Positions 1 to 8,517 are shown, counted from the first letter of the stretch. The stretch is DNA of 64,000 nucleotides from Occultella kanbiaonis (GCF_009708215.1 NZ_CP046175.1:1240001-1304000), one strand, 5' to 3'. Notes: generated from the letters alone by a model not told the origin. Program-made: numbers and translations.

Positions 1-377
1 CCGACATGTTGACGCGTCTGCGCAACGCGAACTCGGCGTATCACGAGTCGGTTTCGATGCCGTACTCCAAGCTCAAGTCCCACATCGCGGAGATCCTCCA
101 GGCGGAGGGTTACATCACCGGTTGGTCCGTCGAGGACGCCGAGGTGGGCCAGACCCTGAACCTCTCGCTCAAGTTCGGCCCGAACCGGGAGCGCTCGCTC
201 GCCGGTGTGCGCCGTGTCTCGAAGCCGGGTCTCCGGGTGTACGCGAAGTCGACCAACCTGCCCAAGGTGCTCGGCGGCCTGGGCGTGGCCATTCTGTCCA
301 CGTCCTCCGGCTTGCTCACCGACCGTCAGGCGGCCAAGAAGGGCGTGGGTGGGGAAGTCCTCGCCTACGTCTGGTGA
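1..377 (+). CDS. rpsH: 30S ribosomal protein S8, 5' truncated
   Basis: Small-subunit protein S8, which binds the central domain of 16S rRNA. The window opens inside the gene: the reading frame runs from base 3 (Asp-Met-Leu-Thr-Arg-Leu-Arg-Asn), and family members carry about eight residues before this point, so only the extreme N-terminus is missing. About 124 residues are visible and end in the family signature [12 protein letters not shown] followed by GGEVLAYVW. It lies 24 bp before rplF in normal spc-operon order. The ATG at base 6 is an internal Met, not the start. Confidence 0.97.
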   Translation, partial: DMLTRLRNANSAYHESVSMPYSKLKSHIAEILQAEGYITGWSVEDAEVGQTLNLSLKFGPNRERSLAGVRRVSKPGLRVYAKSTNLPKVLGGLGVAILSTSSGLLTDRQAAKKGVGGEVLAYVW

Positions 378-401
378 CCAGGGAATCAGGAGGAGAACCC
401 C

Positions 402-941
402 ATGTCTCGAATCGGTAAGGTTCCGGTCACCGTTCCGAGCGGCGTCGATGTCAACATCGACGGCGCCGAGGTCACGGTCAAGGGGCCCAAGGGCACCCTT
501 GCGCACGTCATTCCCGCGCCCATCACCGTCGCTCGCGACGATGACGGCGCCATCGTGGTCAGCCGTCCCAATGACGAGCGCGAGTCGCGTTCGTTGCACG
601 GCCTGACCCGCACGCTGCTCGCCAACCTGGTGCAGGGCGTCACGCAGGGCTACGAGAAGAAGCTCGAGATCGTCGGTACCGGGTACCGCGTGGTCGCGAA
701 GGGCTCGACCCTCGAGTTCGCGCTCGGCTTCTCCCACCCCGTCTCCGTGACGGCCCCGGAGGGCATCACCTTCGCCGTCGAGTCCCCGACCAAGTTCTCG
801 GTCGCGGGTATCGACAAGCAGCAGGTCGGCGAGGTCGCCGCGAACATTCGGAAGATCCGCAAGCCCGAGCCCTACAAGGGCAAGGGTGTGCGGTACGCGG
901 GCGAGCAGGTCCGCCGCAAGGTCGGAAAGGCTGGTAAGTAG
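402..941 (+). CDS. rplF: 50S ribosomal protein L6
   Basis: Large-subunit protein L6 (179 aa, normal length), which binds near the factor-binding site of 23S rRNA. It starts [15 protein letters not shown] and ends with the family block [25 protein letters not shown]-like ([12 protein letters not shown] visible near residue 155). A strong AGGAGGAG Shine-Dalgarno lies just before the ATG. Its stop codon is 2 bp from the rplR start, so the genes are co-transcribed and probably translationally coupled. Confidence 0.98.
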   Translation: MSRIGKVPVTVPSGVDVNIDGAEVTVKGPKGTLAHVIPAPITVARDDDGAIVVSRPNDERESRSLHGLTRTLLANLVQGVTQGYEKKLEIVGTGYRVVAKGSTLEFALGFSHPVSVTAPEGITFAVESPTKFSVAGIDKQQVGEVAANIRKIRKPEPYKGKGVRYAGEQVRRKVGKAGK

Positions 942-943
942 CC

Positions 944-1315
944 ATGGCTCTGTCCATCAAGGGAACGGGTAAGCGCGTCGCCCGGTCGCGGCGTCACCTC
1001 CGGGTGCGCAAGCGCGTCACCGGCACGGCCGAGCGGCCCCGCCTGGTGGTGAACCGCTCCGCGCGCCACATGGTGGCGCAGCTGGTCGACGACACCACCG
1101 GCACCACGCTGGTCTCCGCCTCGACGCTCGAGGCCGACCTGCGCAGTGCGGACGGCGCGAAGACCGACAAGGCTCGCAAGGTCGGCGAACTGGTCGCCGA
1201 GCGGGCGAAGGCCAAGGGCGTGGACGCGGTCGTGTTCGACCGCGGTGGCAACAAGTACCACGGACGGGTCGCTGCGGTCGCCGAAGGCGCCCGCGAGGGG
1301 GGACTGTCCCTGTGA
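944..1315 (+). CDS. rplR: 50S ribosomal protein L18
   Basis: Large-subunit L18 (123 aa), the 5S rRNA-binding protein of the central protuberance. It shows an Arg/Lys-rich N-terminus, the conserved [16 protein letters not shown] segment, and the C-terminal [20 protein letters not shown] signature. It starts 2 bp after rplF and is followed 37 bp later by rpsE. Length and order are those of a typical actinobacterial spc operon. Confidence 0.98.
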   Translation: MALSIKGTGKRVARSRRHLRVRKRVTGTAERPRLVVNRSARHMVAQLVDDTTGTTLVSASTLEADLRSADGAKTDKARKVGELVAERAKAKGVDAVVFDRGGNKYHGRVAAVAEGAREGGLSL

Positions 1316-1352
1316 CCACGCCCCAGCATTCCGACAAGCAAAGGATCGCATG

Positions 1353-2045
1353 ATGGCTGCTCCACAGCGCAGCAGGACCGGCACGACCGCCGGCACCGCC
1401 GGTGGCGGCACCGGTGAGCGTTCGAACGAGCGCTCCAACGACCGTCGCGACCGTCGCGGCGGGGACAACCGCCGTGGGAACGACGCCGACAAGAACGCCT
1501 ACGTCGAGCGCGTCGTGACCATCAACCGCGTCTCGAAGGTCGTCAAGGGTGGACGTCGGTTCAGCTTCACCGCCCTGGTGGTCGTCGGCGACGGTGAAGG
1601 CACGGTCGGCGTCGGCTACGGCAAGGCCAAGGAGGTGCCCGCGGCGATCGCCAAGGGTGTCGAGGAGGCCAAGAAGAACTTCTTCAAGGTTCCGATGATC
1701 CAGCGCACCATCCCGCACCAGGTGCAGGGTGAGGCAGCGGCCGGCGTGGTCTTCCTGCGCCCAGCCTCGCCGGGTACCGGTGTCATCGCCGGCGGTCCGG
1801 TTCGCGCCGTCCTCGACTGCGCCGGGATCCACGACATCCTGAGCAAGTCCCTCGGTTCCGAGAACGCGATCAACATCGTGCACGCCACGGTCGCCGCGTT
1901 GCAGGGACTCGAGCAGCCGGAGGCGGTCGCCGCCCGGCGTGGGCTGCCGCTCGAGCATGTCGCCCCCGCGGCCCTGCTGCGGGCGCAGGCCGCCGGACGT
2001 AGCGACGCGGCCGAGGCCGCGACCTCCGGGGCGGTGGCGTCATGA
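1353..2045 (+). CDS. rpsE: 30S ribosomal protein S5
   Basis: Small-subunit S5 (230 aa), involved in decoding accuracy. Two ATGs stand in tandem at 1350 and 1353; the AAGGA at 1341-1345 is better spaced for 1353. The first 50 or so residues are a Gly/Arg/Asn/Thr-rich basic extension, common in actinobacterial S5 and absent from E. coli. The core starts near [18 protein letters not shown] and includes the double-stranded RNA-binding fold and [14 protein letters not shown]. The stop overlaps rpmD by ATGA (2042-2045). Confidence 0.97.
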   Translation: MAAPQRSRTGTTAGTAGGGTGERSNERSNDRRDRRGGDNRRGNDADKNAYVERVVTINRVSKVVKGGRRFSFTALVVVGDGEGTVGVGYGKAKEVPAAIAKGVEEAKKNFFKVPMIQRTIPHQVQGEAAAGVVFLRPASPGTGVIAGGPVRAVLDCAGIHDILSKSLGSENAINIVHATVAALQGLEQPEAVAARRGLPLEHVAPAALLRAQAAGRSDAAEAATSGAVAS

Positions 2046-2224
2046 CGCAGCTCAAGGTCACCCAGAAGAAGTCCGGGATCGGCGGCAAGCAGAACCAGCG
2101 CGACACGCTGCGTTCGCTCGGTCTGAAGCGAATTGGCGACACCGTCGTCAAGGAGGACCGTCCCGAGATCCGTGGCATGGTCATCACGGTGGCGCACCTG
2201 GTCACCGTTGAGGAGGTCGACTGA
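2042..2224 (+). CDS. rpmD: 50S ribosomal protein L30
   Basis: Short bacterial-type L30 (60 aa) with the typical [20 protein letters not shown] and the C-terminal [14 protein letters not shown] blocks. The start overlaps the rpsE stop (ATGA), which indicates translational coupling. rplO begins 1 bp after its stop. Confidence 0.97.
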   Translation: MTQLKVTQKKSGIGGKQNQRDTLRSLGLKRIGDTVVKEDRPEIRGMVITVAHLVTVEEVD

Positions 2225-2225
2225 C

Positions 2226-2744
2226 ATGGCTGAGAAGGCTGTGAAGGCGGAGAAGGCCGACAAGGCATCCGCGAAGACGGAAGCGACCACCGCGTCGCGC
2301 CCGGGCACCCTGAAGGTGCACCACCTGCGTCCCGCCCCGGGAGCCAAGACCGCCAAGACCCGCGTGGGTCGTGGTGAGGGCTCCAAGGGCAAGACCGCAG
2401 GCCGTGGTACCAAGGGCACCAAGGCCCGGTACCAGGTGCCGGCGCGGTTCGAAGGTGGCCAGACGCCGCTGCACATGCGGCTGCCGAAGCTGCGCGGGTT
2501 CAAGAACCCGTTCCGCACCGAGTACCAGGTGGTCAACCTGGACAAGCTCTCCGCGCTCTACCCCGAGGGTGGCGAGGTCACCGTGGCCGATCTGGTCTCC
2601 AAGGGCGCAGTCCGCGGCGGACACCTGGTCAAGGTTCTCGGCACCGGTGCGGTCAGCGTCAAGCTGGACGTCACGGTGAACGCGTACTCCGCGTCCGCGA
2701 AGGACAAGATCGTCGCAGCAGGCGGAAGCATCGAGCAGGCCTGA
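2226..2744 (+). CDS. rplO: 50S ribosomal protein L15
   Basis: Large-subunit L15 (172 aa), an assembly protein that binds 23S rRNA. ATG 2226, immediately after the rpmD stop, was chosen over an upstream in-frame ATG at 2133 that lies inside rpmD. The first 30 residues are a Lys/Ala/Glu-rich extension. The L15 core starts at [13 protein letters not shown] and includes [19 protein letters not shown] and the [16 protein letters not shown] segment. It is the last ribosomal gene before secY and is followed by a strong hairpin at 2760-2794. Confidence 0.97.
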   Translation: MAEKAVKAEKADKASAKTEATTASRPGTLKVHHLRPAPGAKTAKTRVGRGEGSKGKTAGRGTKGTKARYQVPARFEGGQTPLHMRLPKLRGFKNPFRTEYQVVNLDKLSALYPEGGEVTVADLVSKGAVRGGHLVKVLGTGAVSVKLDVTVNAYSASAKDKIVAAGGSIEQA

Positions 2745-2759
2745 GGCACCCCAGGTGTA

Positions 2760-2794
2760 CGGCGGCGCAGGAAGCAATGATTCCTGCGTCGCCG
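2760..2794 (+). terminator. Strong hairpin between rplO and secY
   Basis: Arms 2760-2773 and 2781-2794 pair over 14 bp with a single G-T wobble, around a 7-nt loop (GCAATGA). No T-run follows. It sits 15 bp after rplO and about 105 bp before secY, so it may attenuate, process or partly terminate the spc transcript so that secY-adk-map is expressed at a different level. The structure is read directly from the sequence; the role is inferred. Confidence 0.7.
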
Positions 2795-2900
2795 TTCGCC
2801 GTTATCGGCCCCGTCGACCGTTAAGGTCGGACGGTACCCATCGGGCGCCACGTCGTGCGCGAGCTGTGCACTACGCCCGTTGACCCAAGCAGGAGGACCT

Positions 2901-4202
2901 TTGCTCGGCGCATTCGCTCGCGCGTTCCGGACCCCGGATCTGCGGAAGAAGCTGCTCTTCACGCTGGCCATGATGGCCGTGTTCCGGCTCGGCTCCTTCA
3001 TCCCGACGCCCGGCGTCGACTACGTCAACGTCCAGCAGTGCATCGGTACCGCGGGAGATGGCCAGGACGTCCTCGGCCTGGTCAACCTGTTCAGCGGCGG
3101 CGCTCTGCTTCAGCTCTCGGTGTTCGCCCTGGGGATCATGCCCTACATCACCGCGAGCATCATCATCCAGTTGCTCCGGGTGGTCATCCCACGGTTCGAG
3201 GCCCTGCACAAGGAGGGCCAGTCCGGCACCGCGGTGCTCACGCAGTACACCCGGTACCTGACGATCTTCCTCGCCGTCCTGCAGGCGACCACGATCATCA
3301 CCGTCGCCCGGACCGGGAACCTGTTCCCCGACTGCACCGTGCCGATCATCCCGAACGACTCGGTCACCACGATGCTCCTGATGATCGTCACCATGACGGC
3401 CGGTACCGGTCTGATCATGTGGATGGGTGAGCTGATCACCGAGCGGGGCGTCGGCAACGGCATGTCCCTGCTGATCTTCACCTCGATCGCGGCCTCGTTC
3501 CCGAGCGCCATGTGGCAGATCGCGACGTCGGACAACGGGATCGTGAACTTCACGATCTTCCTCGTCATCGCCCTCCTCGTGGTCGGCCTGATCGTCTTCG
3601 TCGAGCAGTCCCAGCGACGCATCCCCGTGCAGTACGCCAAGCGCATGGTGGGCCGGCGGATGTACGGCGGGTCGAGCACCTACATCCCGATCAAGATCAA
3701 CATGTCCGGTGTGATCCCGGTGATCTTCGCGTCGTCCCTGCTCGCGTTGCCGACGTTGGCCGCGCAGTTCGTCGAGGACCAGACGACACCCTGGGTGCAG
3801 TGGGTCGCCGTCAACCTGATGGACCCCGGTGCGAACGTCCACATCGCGATCTACATCGTGCTGATCATCTTCTTCGCGTACTTCTACACCTCGATCACGT
3901 TCAACCCGGACGAGGTCGCGGACAACATGAAGCGCTACGGCGGTTTCATCCCGGGCATCCGCGCCGGACGGCCGACCGCCGAGTACCTGCAGTTCGTCAT
4001 CTCGCGGATCACCGCCGCCGGAGCGATCTACCTCGCCCTGGTCGCGCTGATCCCGACGATCGCGTTCAAGCTGATGAACATCAGCACCCAGATCCCGTTC
4101 GGTGGGGTCTCGTTGCTGATCGTCGTGGGGGTCGGACTGGAGACCGTCAAGCAGATCGACGCGCAGCTCCAGCAGCGCCACTACGAAGGGTTCCTCCGAT
4201 GA
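2901..4202 (+). CDS. secY: Protein translocase subunit SecY
   Basis: Central pore subunit of the SecYEG translocon, with ten expected membrane segments (433 aa). The start chosen is TTG 2901, giving MLGAFARAFRTPDLRKKLLF, which matches the actinobacterial family N-terminus and is preceded by AGGAGG at 2891-2896. An upstream in-frame TTG at 2880 would include that Shine-Dalgarno and is unlikely. SecY landmarks include RLGSFIPTPGVDY near the N-terminus, GIMPYITASIIIQLL (plug and TM2 region) and the C-terminal TVKQIDAQLQQRHYEGFL. The stop overlaps the adk start by ATGA. Confidence 0.97.
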   Translation: MLGAFARAFRTPDLRKKLLFTLAMMAVFRLGSFIPTPGVDYVNVQQCIGTAGDGQDVLGLVNLFSGGALLQLSVFALGIMPYITASIIIQLLRVVIPRFEALHKEGQSGTAVLTQYTRYLTIFLAVLQATTIITVARTGNLFPDCTVPIIPNDSVTTMLLMIVTMTAGTGLIMWMGELITERGVGNGMSLLIFTSIAASFPSAMWQIATSDNGIVNFTIFLVIALLVVGLIVFVEQSQRRIPVQYAKRMVGRRMYGGSSTYIPIKINMSGVIPVIFASSLLALPTLAAQFVEDQTTPWVQWVAVNLMDPGANVHIAIYIVLIIFFAYFYTSITFNPDEVADNMKRYGGFIPGIRAGRPTAEYLQFVISRITAAGAIYLALVALIPTIAFKLMNISTQIPFGGVSLLIVVGVGLETVKQIDAQLQQRHYEGFLR

Positions 4203-4768
4203 CTCGTCTCGTCCTCCTCGGCCCGCCCGGAGCCGGCAAGGGCACCCAGGCCACCCGGGTCGCCGACCGGCTCGGCGTGCCCGCGATCTCCACCGGTGAC
4301 ATCTTCCGCGCCAACGTGGCCCAGGGGACCGAGCTCGGCAAGCTGGCGCAGCGGTACATGGACTCGGGCGAGTACGTGCCAGACGAGGTGACTAACAAGA
4401 TGGTTGCCGACCGCCTGACCCAGCCCGACGCCGCCACCGGCTTCCTGCTCGACGGGTATCCCCGGACCGAGGCGCAGGTGCACGAACTCGACGACATGCT
4501 CGCCGCGGCGGGCGAGGCACTGACCCGCGTGGTCGAGCTGACGGCTGACACCGAGGAGGTCGTCGCCAGGCTGCTCAACCGGGCCAAGGAGCAGGGCCGC
4601 GCGGACGACACGGAGGACGTCATCCGCCGCCGCCTCGAGGTGTACGCCGAGCAGACCGCACCGCTGGTCACGCTCTACACCGAGCGTGGTCTGCTGGTCC
4701 AGGTGGACGGCATGGGCAGCGTCGATGAGGTGACCCAGCACCTGCTGGCCGCGCTCGACGCCAGCTGA
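4199..4768 (+). CDS. adk: Adenylate kinase
   Basis: Cytoplasmic enzyme catalysing ATP + AMP = 2 ADP. At 189 aa it is the short-LID form: the zinc/LID insertion of the about 215-aa enzymes is absent. It shows the P-loop GPPGAGKGT at residues 7-15, the AMP-site block STGDIFR, LLDGYPRT with the catalytic Arg, and RRLEVYAEQTAPL. It overlaps the secY stop by 4 bp and is followed 10 bp later by map, the classical secY-adk-map order. Confidence 0.97.
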   Translation: MTRLVLLGPPGAGKGTQATRVADRLGVPAISTGDIFRANVAQGTELGKLAQRYMDSGEYVPDEVTNKMVADRLTQPDAATGFLLDGYPRTEAQVHELDDMLAAAGEALTRVVELTADTEEVVARLLNRAKEQGRADDTEDVIRRRLEVYAEQTAPLVTLYTERGLLVQVDGMGSVDEVTQHLLAALDAS

Positions 4769-4778
4769 GGTAGCCGGC

Positions 4779-5597
4779 GTGTTCGGCCGCGACCGGATCG
4801 AGTACAAGACCCCCGATCAGATGCGCATCATGCGCCGAGCCGGCCTCGTCGTCGCGGACCTGCTGGACGCGGTCCGCGAGCAGATCAGGCCGGGTGTCAC
4901 CACGGCGGAGCTCGACGCAGTGGCCGCCCGGGTCATCGCCGACGCCGGTGCCACCTCGAACTTCCTGAACTACCACGGGTTCCCGGCCCGCGTCTGCATC
5001 TCCGTGAACTCCGAGGTCGTGCACGGCATCCCGGGTGAGCGTGTCATCGAGCCCGGTGATGTGGTCTCCGTGGACGGTGGCGCCATCGTGGACGGCTGGC
5101 ACGGCGACTCGGCGTTCTCCGTCGTCGTCCCCGACGCGGATCCGGCGGACCTCGACCTGGTGCGGGTCACCGAGGACGCGATGTGGGCCGGGATCGCGGC
5201 ACTCGCCACGGCGGACCGGCTCGGTCAGGTCGGTGAGGCCATCGATGACGCCGTCACGGCTGCCGGTGGACTCGGCATCGTCGCGGAGTACGTCGGGCAC
5301 GGCATCGGTTCCGAGATGCACCAGCCCCCGGACGTGCTGAACTACCGGTCCGGCCACCGCGGGCCACGGGTCCGTGCCGGAATGTGTCTGGCGATCGAGC
5401 CGATGCTGGTGCGGGGTGAGCCCACGACGGCGGTGCTCGCCGACGACTGGACGGTGGTCACCGTGGACGGGTCCCGGGCCGCGCACTTCGAGCACAGCGT
5501 GGCCGTGCACGCCGATGGGATCTGGGTTCTCACTGCCCGCGACGGCGGTGCCGAGAGCCTCGCCCGGCACGGGGTGAGAGCCGTTCCGATCGGCTGA
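4779..5597 (+). CDS. map: Type I methionine aminopeptidase
   Basis: Removes the initiator Met from nascent proteins (272 aa, GTG start). The dimetal site is complete: His in NYHGFP, the two Asp of VDGGAIVDGWHGDSA, His in VGHGIGSEMH, Glu in AIEPM and Glu in FEHSVAV. It continues the secY-adk unit with a 10-bp gap. In most relatives infA follows directly; here about 9 kb intervene. A hairpin at 5658-5683 may end the transcript. Confidence 0.97.
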   Translation: MFGRDRIEYKTPDQMRIMRRAGLVVADLLDAVREQIRPGVTTAELDAVAARVIADAGATSNFLNYHGFPARVCISVNSEVVHGIPGERVIEPGDVVSVDGGAIVDGWHGDSAFSVVVPDADPADLDLVRVTEDAMWAGIAALATADRLGQVGEAIDDAVTAAGGLGIVAEYVGHGIGSEMHQPPDVLNYRSGHRGPRVRAGMCLAIEPMLVRGEPTTAVLADDWTVVTVDGSRAAHFEHSVAVHADGIWVLTARDGGAESLARHGVRAVPIG

Positions 5598-5657
5598 ACG
5601 CAGGCGCTGGTTCGCCCGAGCGGGTGCGCGTTTCCGGCATTGGAACGCTCAAGGGTT

Positions 5658-5683
5658 TGGGGGTGCCGGTGGCCTCACCCCCA
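5658..5683 (+). terminator. Hairpin after map
   Basis: Arms TGGGGGTG (5658-5665) and CACCCCCA (5676-5683) pair perfectly over 8 bp with a 10-nt loop, 60 bp after the map stop. No T-run follows, as is usual for actinobacterial terminators. It may end the secY-adk-map transcript. Confidence 0.5.
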
Positions 5684-5820
5684 CCTCACCCGCCATGCGA
5701 AACTCGTTCACCCACGGCCCTGGAGCATTCATCCGTGGATGACCTTCTCGGTCCTCGCGTCAGGTGGTTGAGTTCACACAGCCGGGGATTCGAGAGGCAG
5801 CCGATCCTGCCCGATACCCC

Positions 5821-5837
5821 GTGTGTGAGCCACACAC
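5821..5837. promoter_or_regulatory. Short palindrome upstream of the sugar phosphotransferase
   Basis: Perfect inverted repeat GTGTGTG-agc-CACACAC, about 100 bp before the GTG at 5938. The position is compatible with a repressor or activator site. No regulator can be assigned from the sequence, so this is only a candidate. Confidence 0.3.
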
Positions 5838-5937
5838 AGCGGTACGGAGGACGGGGCAGTGTCGAATCTCGAAGGCATCGGGGTAGCGGGGACGATCTCC
5901 CACGCGCGCGCCGACCACAGGACATTGAGGTAGCACG

Positions 5938-7416
5938 GTGGCCCTCACGACCGACCGTCCCTCTCGCATCCGTTCCAGCCGAGGTGAGTTGCTCACCAGT
6001 CTGATCTCCCGGTTGGCGTCGACCGTTCCCGCCGAGGAGGAGCCCACCTGGGCCGTCATCTCCCGGCGCTACCGCGCCATCGCGATCGGCTCGGACGCCA
6101 CGATCGCTGCCGCCATCACCTGGCCGGCCACAGCTTTCGCCTTCCCGGCAGGGATCGCATTCGTCTCGGGGTTGGGCGCGGCGGCACTGTTCGTGGCAGC
6201 GGTGGCCTTGTGCGGCGGCTACGACCGGCGCCGAGCCGCGGCCGGACGTGAGGAGCTCACCTCGCTGCTGCGCGGGGGGCTGCTCCTCGCGGTCGTCGCC
6301 ATGGTGCTCGTCTTCGTGAACGTGCCGCTGCCTCGAACGCTGGTGATCGCGACCCTCGCCCTCACGACGGGCGCCGCTCTGCTGCTGCGGACGGGTCAGC
6401 GGTACGTGGTGCGGCGGGCCCGCTCGCGCGGCCGGATGCTGCGTCGCACCCTGCTTGTCGGTGAGCCGGCGCGGCTGGCGCCCGTCCTGACCGAGCTGGC
6501 CCGGGAACCCGGGCACGGCTTCGCACTCACCGGGATCTGCCGACCCGAGGGGACGAGCGATGAGAGCACGGACGTGCCGGTGCTCGGCTCGGTCGCCGAC
6601 GTACCCGACCTCGTTCGGAGCCTGCGCGTGGAGACGGTCGTGATCGCCGGAGACAGCGTGGCCGTGGCGGGCCTCAGCCGGTTCGGTCGCCAGTTCGAGG
6701 CACTCGACGTCGAGGTCCTGCTGGCCCCTGACGTCGCCCAGGTGGGCGCCTCGAGGATGACCCTGCGGGGCCTGATGGACACGCCGGTGCTGACCCTCTC
6801 GGCCGACCCGGGGCCGCTGCACCGCTGGGGCAAGGTCATCGGAGACCGGGTGCTGGCCGCCGTCCTGCTCCTGGTCGCCTTGCTGGTGCTGGTCCCGGCG
6901 GCGCTCGTGATCCGGCTGAGCTCGCCGGGTGCCGCGCTGTTCCGCCAGACCCGGATCGGGCTGAACGGCGCGCCGTTCACGATGTACAAGTTGAGGTCGA
7001 TGTACTCCGACGCCGAGGCCCGGTTGGCCGCTCTGGAGGATCGCAGCGACGGCAACGGCATGCTGTTCAAGATGCGTCGTGACCCGCGCACGACGCCCGT
7101 CGGCCGGTTCCTGCGCCGGTTCTCCATCGACGAGCTCCCGCAACTGTGGAACGTCCTGCGCGGCGACATGTCCCTCGTCGGCCCTCGCCCACCGTTGCCG
7201 AGCGAGGCGTCCGGCTATGACGCGGCGTCTCGCCGCCGGTTGCAGGTCCGCCCGGGCCTGACCGGACTCTGGCAGGTGAGCGGACGCTCGGACCTCTCCT
7301 GGGAGGAGTCCATCCGGCTCGACCTGCGCTACGTCGACAACTGGACGCTGTCGATGGACCTCATGATCCTGTGGCGTACCGCGCGCGCTGTACTCGGGGG
7401 CCGCGGTGCCTATTGA
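5938..7416 (+). CDS. Polyprenyl-phosphate sugar-1-phosphate transferase (WbaP/CpsE type)
   Basis: Transfers a sugar-1-phosphate from a nucleotide sugar to undecaprenyl phosphate, the first membrane step of exopolysaccharide or glycan assembly (492 aa). The N-terminal half has about four hydrophobic segments and a Rossmann-like cytoplasmic domain (around VLGSVADVPDLV). The C-terminal bacterial sugar transferase domain starts near residue 298 (KVIGDRVLAAVLL) and holds FTMYKLRSMYSDAE, GRFLRRFSIDELPQLWNVL, GDMSLVGPRPPLP and RPGLTGLWQVSGRSDLSW. The GTG start is preceded by GAGG with a 7-nt gap. No other polysaccharide genes lie nearby, so the sugar and the product are unknown. Confidence 0.9.
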   Translation: MALTTDRPSRIRSSRGELLTSLISRLASTVPAEEEPTWAVISRRYRAIAIGSDATIAAAITWPATAFAFPAGIAFVSGLGAAALFVAAVALCGGYDRRRAAAGREELTSLLRGGLLLAVVAMVLVFVNVPLPRTLVIATLALTTGAALLLRTGQRYVVRRARSRGRMLRRTLLVGEPARLAPVLTELAREPGHGFALTGICRPEGTSDESTDVPVLGSVADVPDLVRSLRVETVVIAGDSVAVAGLSRFGRQFEALDVEVLLAPDVAQVGASRMTLRGLMDTPVLTLSADPGPLHRWGKVIGDRVLAAVLLLVALLVLVPAALVIRLSSPGAALFRQTRIGLNGAPFTMYKLRSMYSDAEARLAALEDRSDGNGMLFKMRRDPRTTPVGRFLRRFSIDELPQLWNVLRGDMSLVGPRPPLPSEASGYDAASRRRLQVRPGLTGLWQVSGRSDLSWEESIRLDLRYVDNWTLSMDLMILWRTARAVLGGRGAY

Positions 7417-7440
7417 TGCTGCGGGTTGGTGCCGGGTGGA

Positions 7441-7479
7441 GGGGGTGCGCCCTCGTACCCCCGACGGGGGCGCACCCCC
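7441..7479 (+). terminator. 12-bp perfect hairpin after the sugar phosphotransferase
   Basis: GGGGGTGCGCCC (7441-7452) and GGGCGCACCCCC (7468-7479) are perfect inverted repeats with a 15-nt loop, 24 bp after the preceding stop. No T-run follows. A terminator is likely and would separate this gene from the CysQ-like gene. Confidence 0.65.
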
Positions 7480-7545
7480 GCCTCCCGCCACCAGTTCGGG
7501 CGTGGTGCCCCTGTGATTGCCGGGATGTCGCCGGTCGGGGCCACG

Positions 7546-8298
7546 ATGGACGCGGACCTCGATGACCTCCACCTCGCCCAGGTGCTCGCCGGCTCCACCG
7601 CGGAGCTTCTCGAGGAGTTGCGCGCCGACAGCGCCGGGCTCGAGCCGGCGGCACTCGGCGCCCGTGCCCTCCAGCGTGCGGGGACCTTCCTCGCGGCCCA
7701 GCTCATCGCACGGTGCCCGATGGACTCGGTGCTCTCCGGGGTGCACGCCGGTGCCTTCGATCCGCGGGCCCAGCGCAGGTGGCTGATCGGAGCTCTCGAC
7801 GGCGTCCCCGAGTATGGCGCGGGACGCCGGGACTGGGGCGTCGGCGTCGCGCTCGTGGTCGGCGGCACCATCACGGCCGCGGCCGTCGCGCTGCCGGGGC
7901 TGGACCTGGTGCTGAGCAACGACTCGCCGACGCCGCCGTACCCGGGTGAGGCGCACCGTCGCCTCGTCGTCGAACGGGGCACCAGCACGGCTCTGGTCGA
8001 GGCGGTCGCATCGGCGATCGGGGGCCGCACGGTCCAGGCGGGCTCGGTCGCGTACCGCACCGCCGCCGTCGTTCGTGGGGAGGCGGACGCGCATCTGCAC
8101 CTGGGCAGGCTCCCGGTCTGGGACGTGGCGGCCCCGGTCGCCATCGCACGCGCCGCCGGACTGCATGCGAGCCGGATGGACGGCAGCGAGGTGCGGCTCG
8201 ACCGAGCGGACCACCTCGTGCCCGACCTCCTGATCTGCCGAATGGAGCTCGCCCCGGACCTCCTCCGGATCGTGCGGGCGATGCCGCTGACCGGGTGA
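7546..8298 (+). CDS. CysQ/inositol-monophosphatase-like protein with degenerate catalytic site
   Basis: About 250 aa from ATG 7546 (MDADLDDLHLAQVLAGSTAELL); in-frame alternatives are ATG 7525 and GTG 7513. The fold is that of 3'(2'),5'-bisphosphate nucleotidase CysQ, clearest in the C-terminal half: WDVAAPVAIARAAGLHASR, then HLVPDLLICRMEL. Active CysQ binds Mg through Glu in LSEE, both Asp in DPLDGT and the Asp of WD. Here LSEE is LSGV (residues 63-66) and DPLDGT is GALDGV (82-87), so Glu, the first Asp and the water-activating Thr are missing; only the second Asp and the WD Asp remain. An active nucleotidase is therefore unlikely. It may be a pseudoenzyme with a binding or sensing role, which is inference. 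It precedes the LuxR pair. Confidence 0.8.
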   Translation: MDADLDDLHLAQVLAGSTAELLEELRADSAGLEPAALGARALQRAGTFLAAQLIARCPMDSVLSGVHAGAFDPRAQRRWLIGALDGVPEYGAGRRDWGVGVALVVGGTITAAAVALPGLDLVLSNDSPTPPYPGEAHRRLVVERGTSTALVEAVASAIGGRTVQAGSVAYRTAAVVRGEADAHLHLGRLPVWDVAAPVAIARAAGLHASRMDGSEVRLDRADHLVPDLLICRMELAPDLLRIVRAMPLTG

Positions 8299-8367
8299 AC
8301 CGACCCGGTTCCGGCGTGAGAAGCCGACTCGCGAGGCGGCCGAACGGGACACGGCGTGGCTCGATGT

Positions 8368-8428
8368 GGTAACGAGCAGGTCTCGATCACGAGCAATCGC
8401 TTACAAGATCGCGACCTACTCGTTATCC
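8368..8428. promoter_or_regulatory. Inverted repeat overlapping the luxR promoter
   Basis: Left arm GGTAACGAGCAGGTC (8368-8382) and right arm GACCTACTCGTTATCC (8413-8428) are inverted copies with one mismatch and a 1-nt bulge, separated by 30 nt. The right arm covers the candidate -10 box and the spacer covers the -35. This is what an operator controlling the gene would look like, for example for autoregulation by one of the two LuxR proteins. The core TAACGAG[C/T]AGG also occurs at 14470-14480, upstream of infA. The repeat is seen directly; the regulator is inferred. Confidence 0.6.
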
Positions 8429-8429
8429 T
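8401..8429 (+). promoter_or_regulatory. Candidate promoter of the first STAND-LuxR gene
   Basis: TTACAA (8401-8406), a 17-bp spacer and TATCCT (8424-8429) fit a housekeeping-sigma promoter. Transcription would begin near 8436 and give a leader of about 180 nt before GTG 8621. It is embedded in the inverted repeat at 8368-8428. Confidence 0.5.
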
Positions 8430-8517
8430 CGGGTGGTCAACCCAGTGTGAGATCGTCTGCGAGCCGCGTTCGAGCCCGTAACGGTGTGTCAGGGGGGCCT
8501 CATCGTCAGTAAGCCCG

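Larger units (their letters stand above)
5598..5937. other. Non-coding stretch between map and the glycosyltransferase
   Basis: About 340 bp without a supported gene. It holds a terminator-like hairpin near map (5658-5683) and a perfect short palindrome at 5821-5837, about 100 bp before the next start. No tRNA or known riboswitch was recognised. It probably contains the promoter of the downstream gene, but no convincing -35/-10 pair was found. Confidence 0.5.

Noticed and set aside
2871-4181. Minus-strand frame opposite secY, rich in Asp and His
   Set aside because: Antisense artefact of codon bias; no start context and no resemblance to a family.
5770-5810. Possible tRNA T-arm (GGGGATTCGAG)
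   Set aside because: No matching acceptor, D or anticodon stems could be drawn around it.
5686-8352. Very long open frame on the minus strand opposite the glycosyltransferase and CysQ-like genes
   Set aside because: High G+C leaves the antisense frame open; composition is Arg/Gly/Pro-biased, no motif is recognisable, and the plus-strand genes have clear family blocks.
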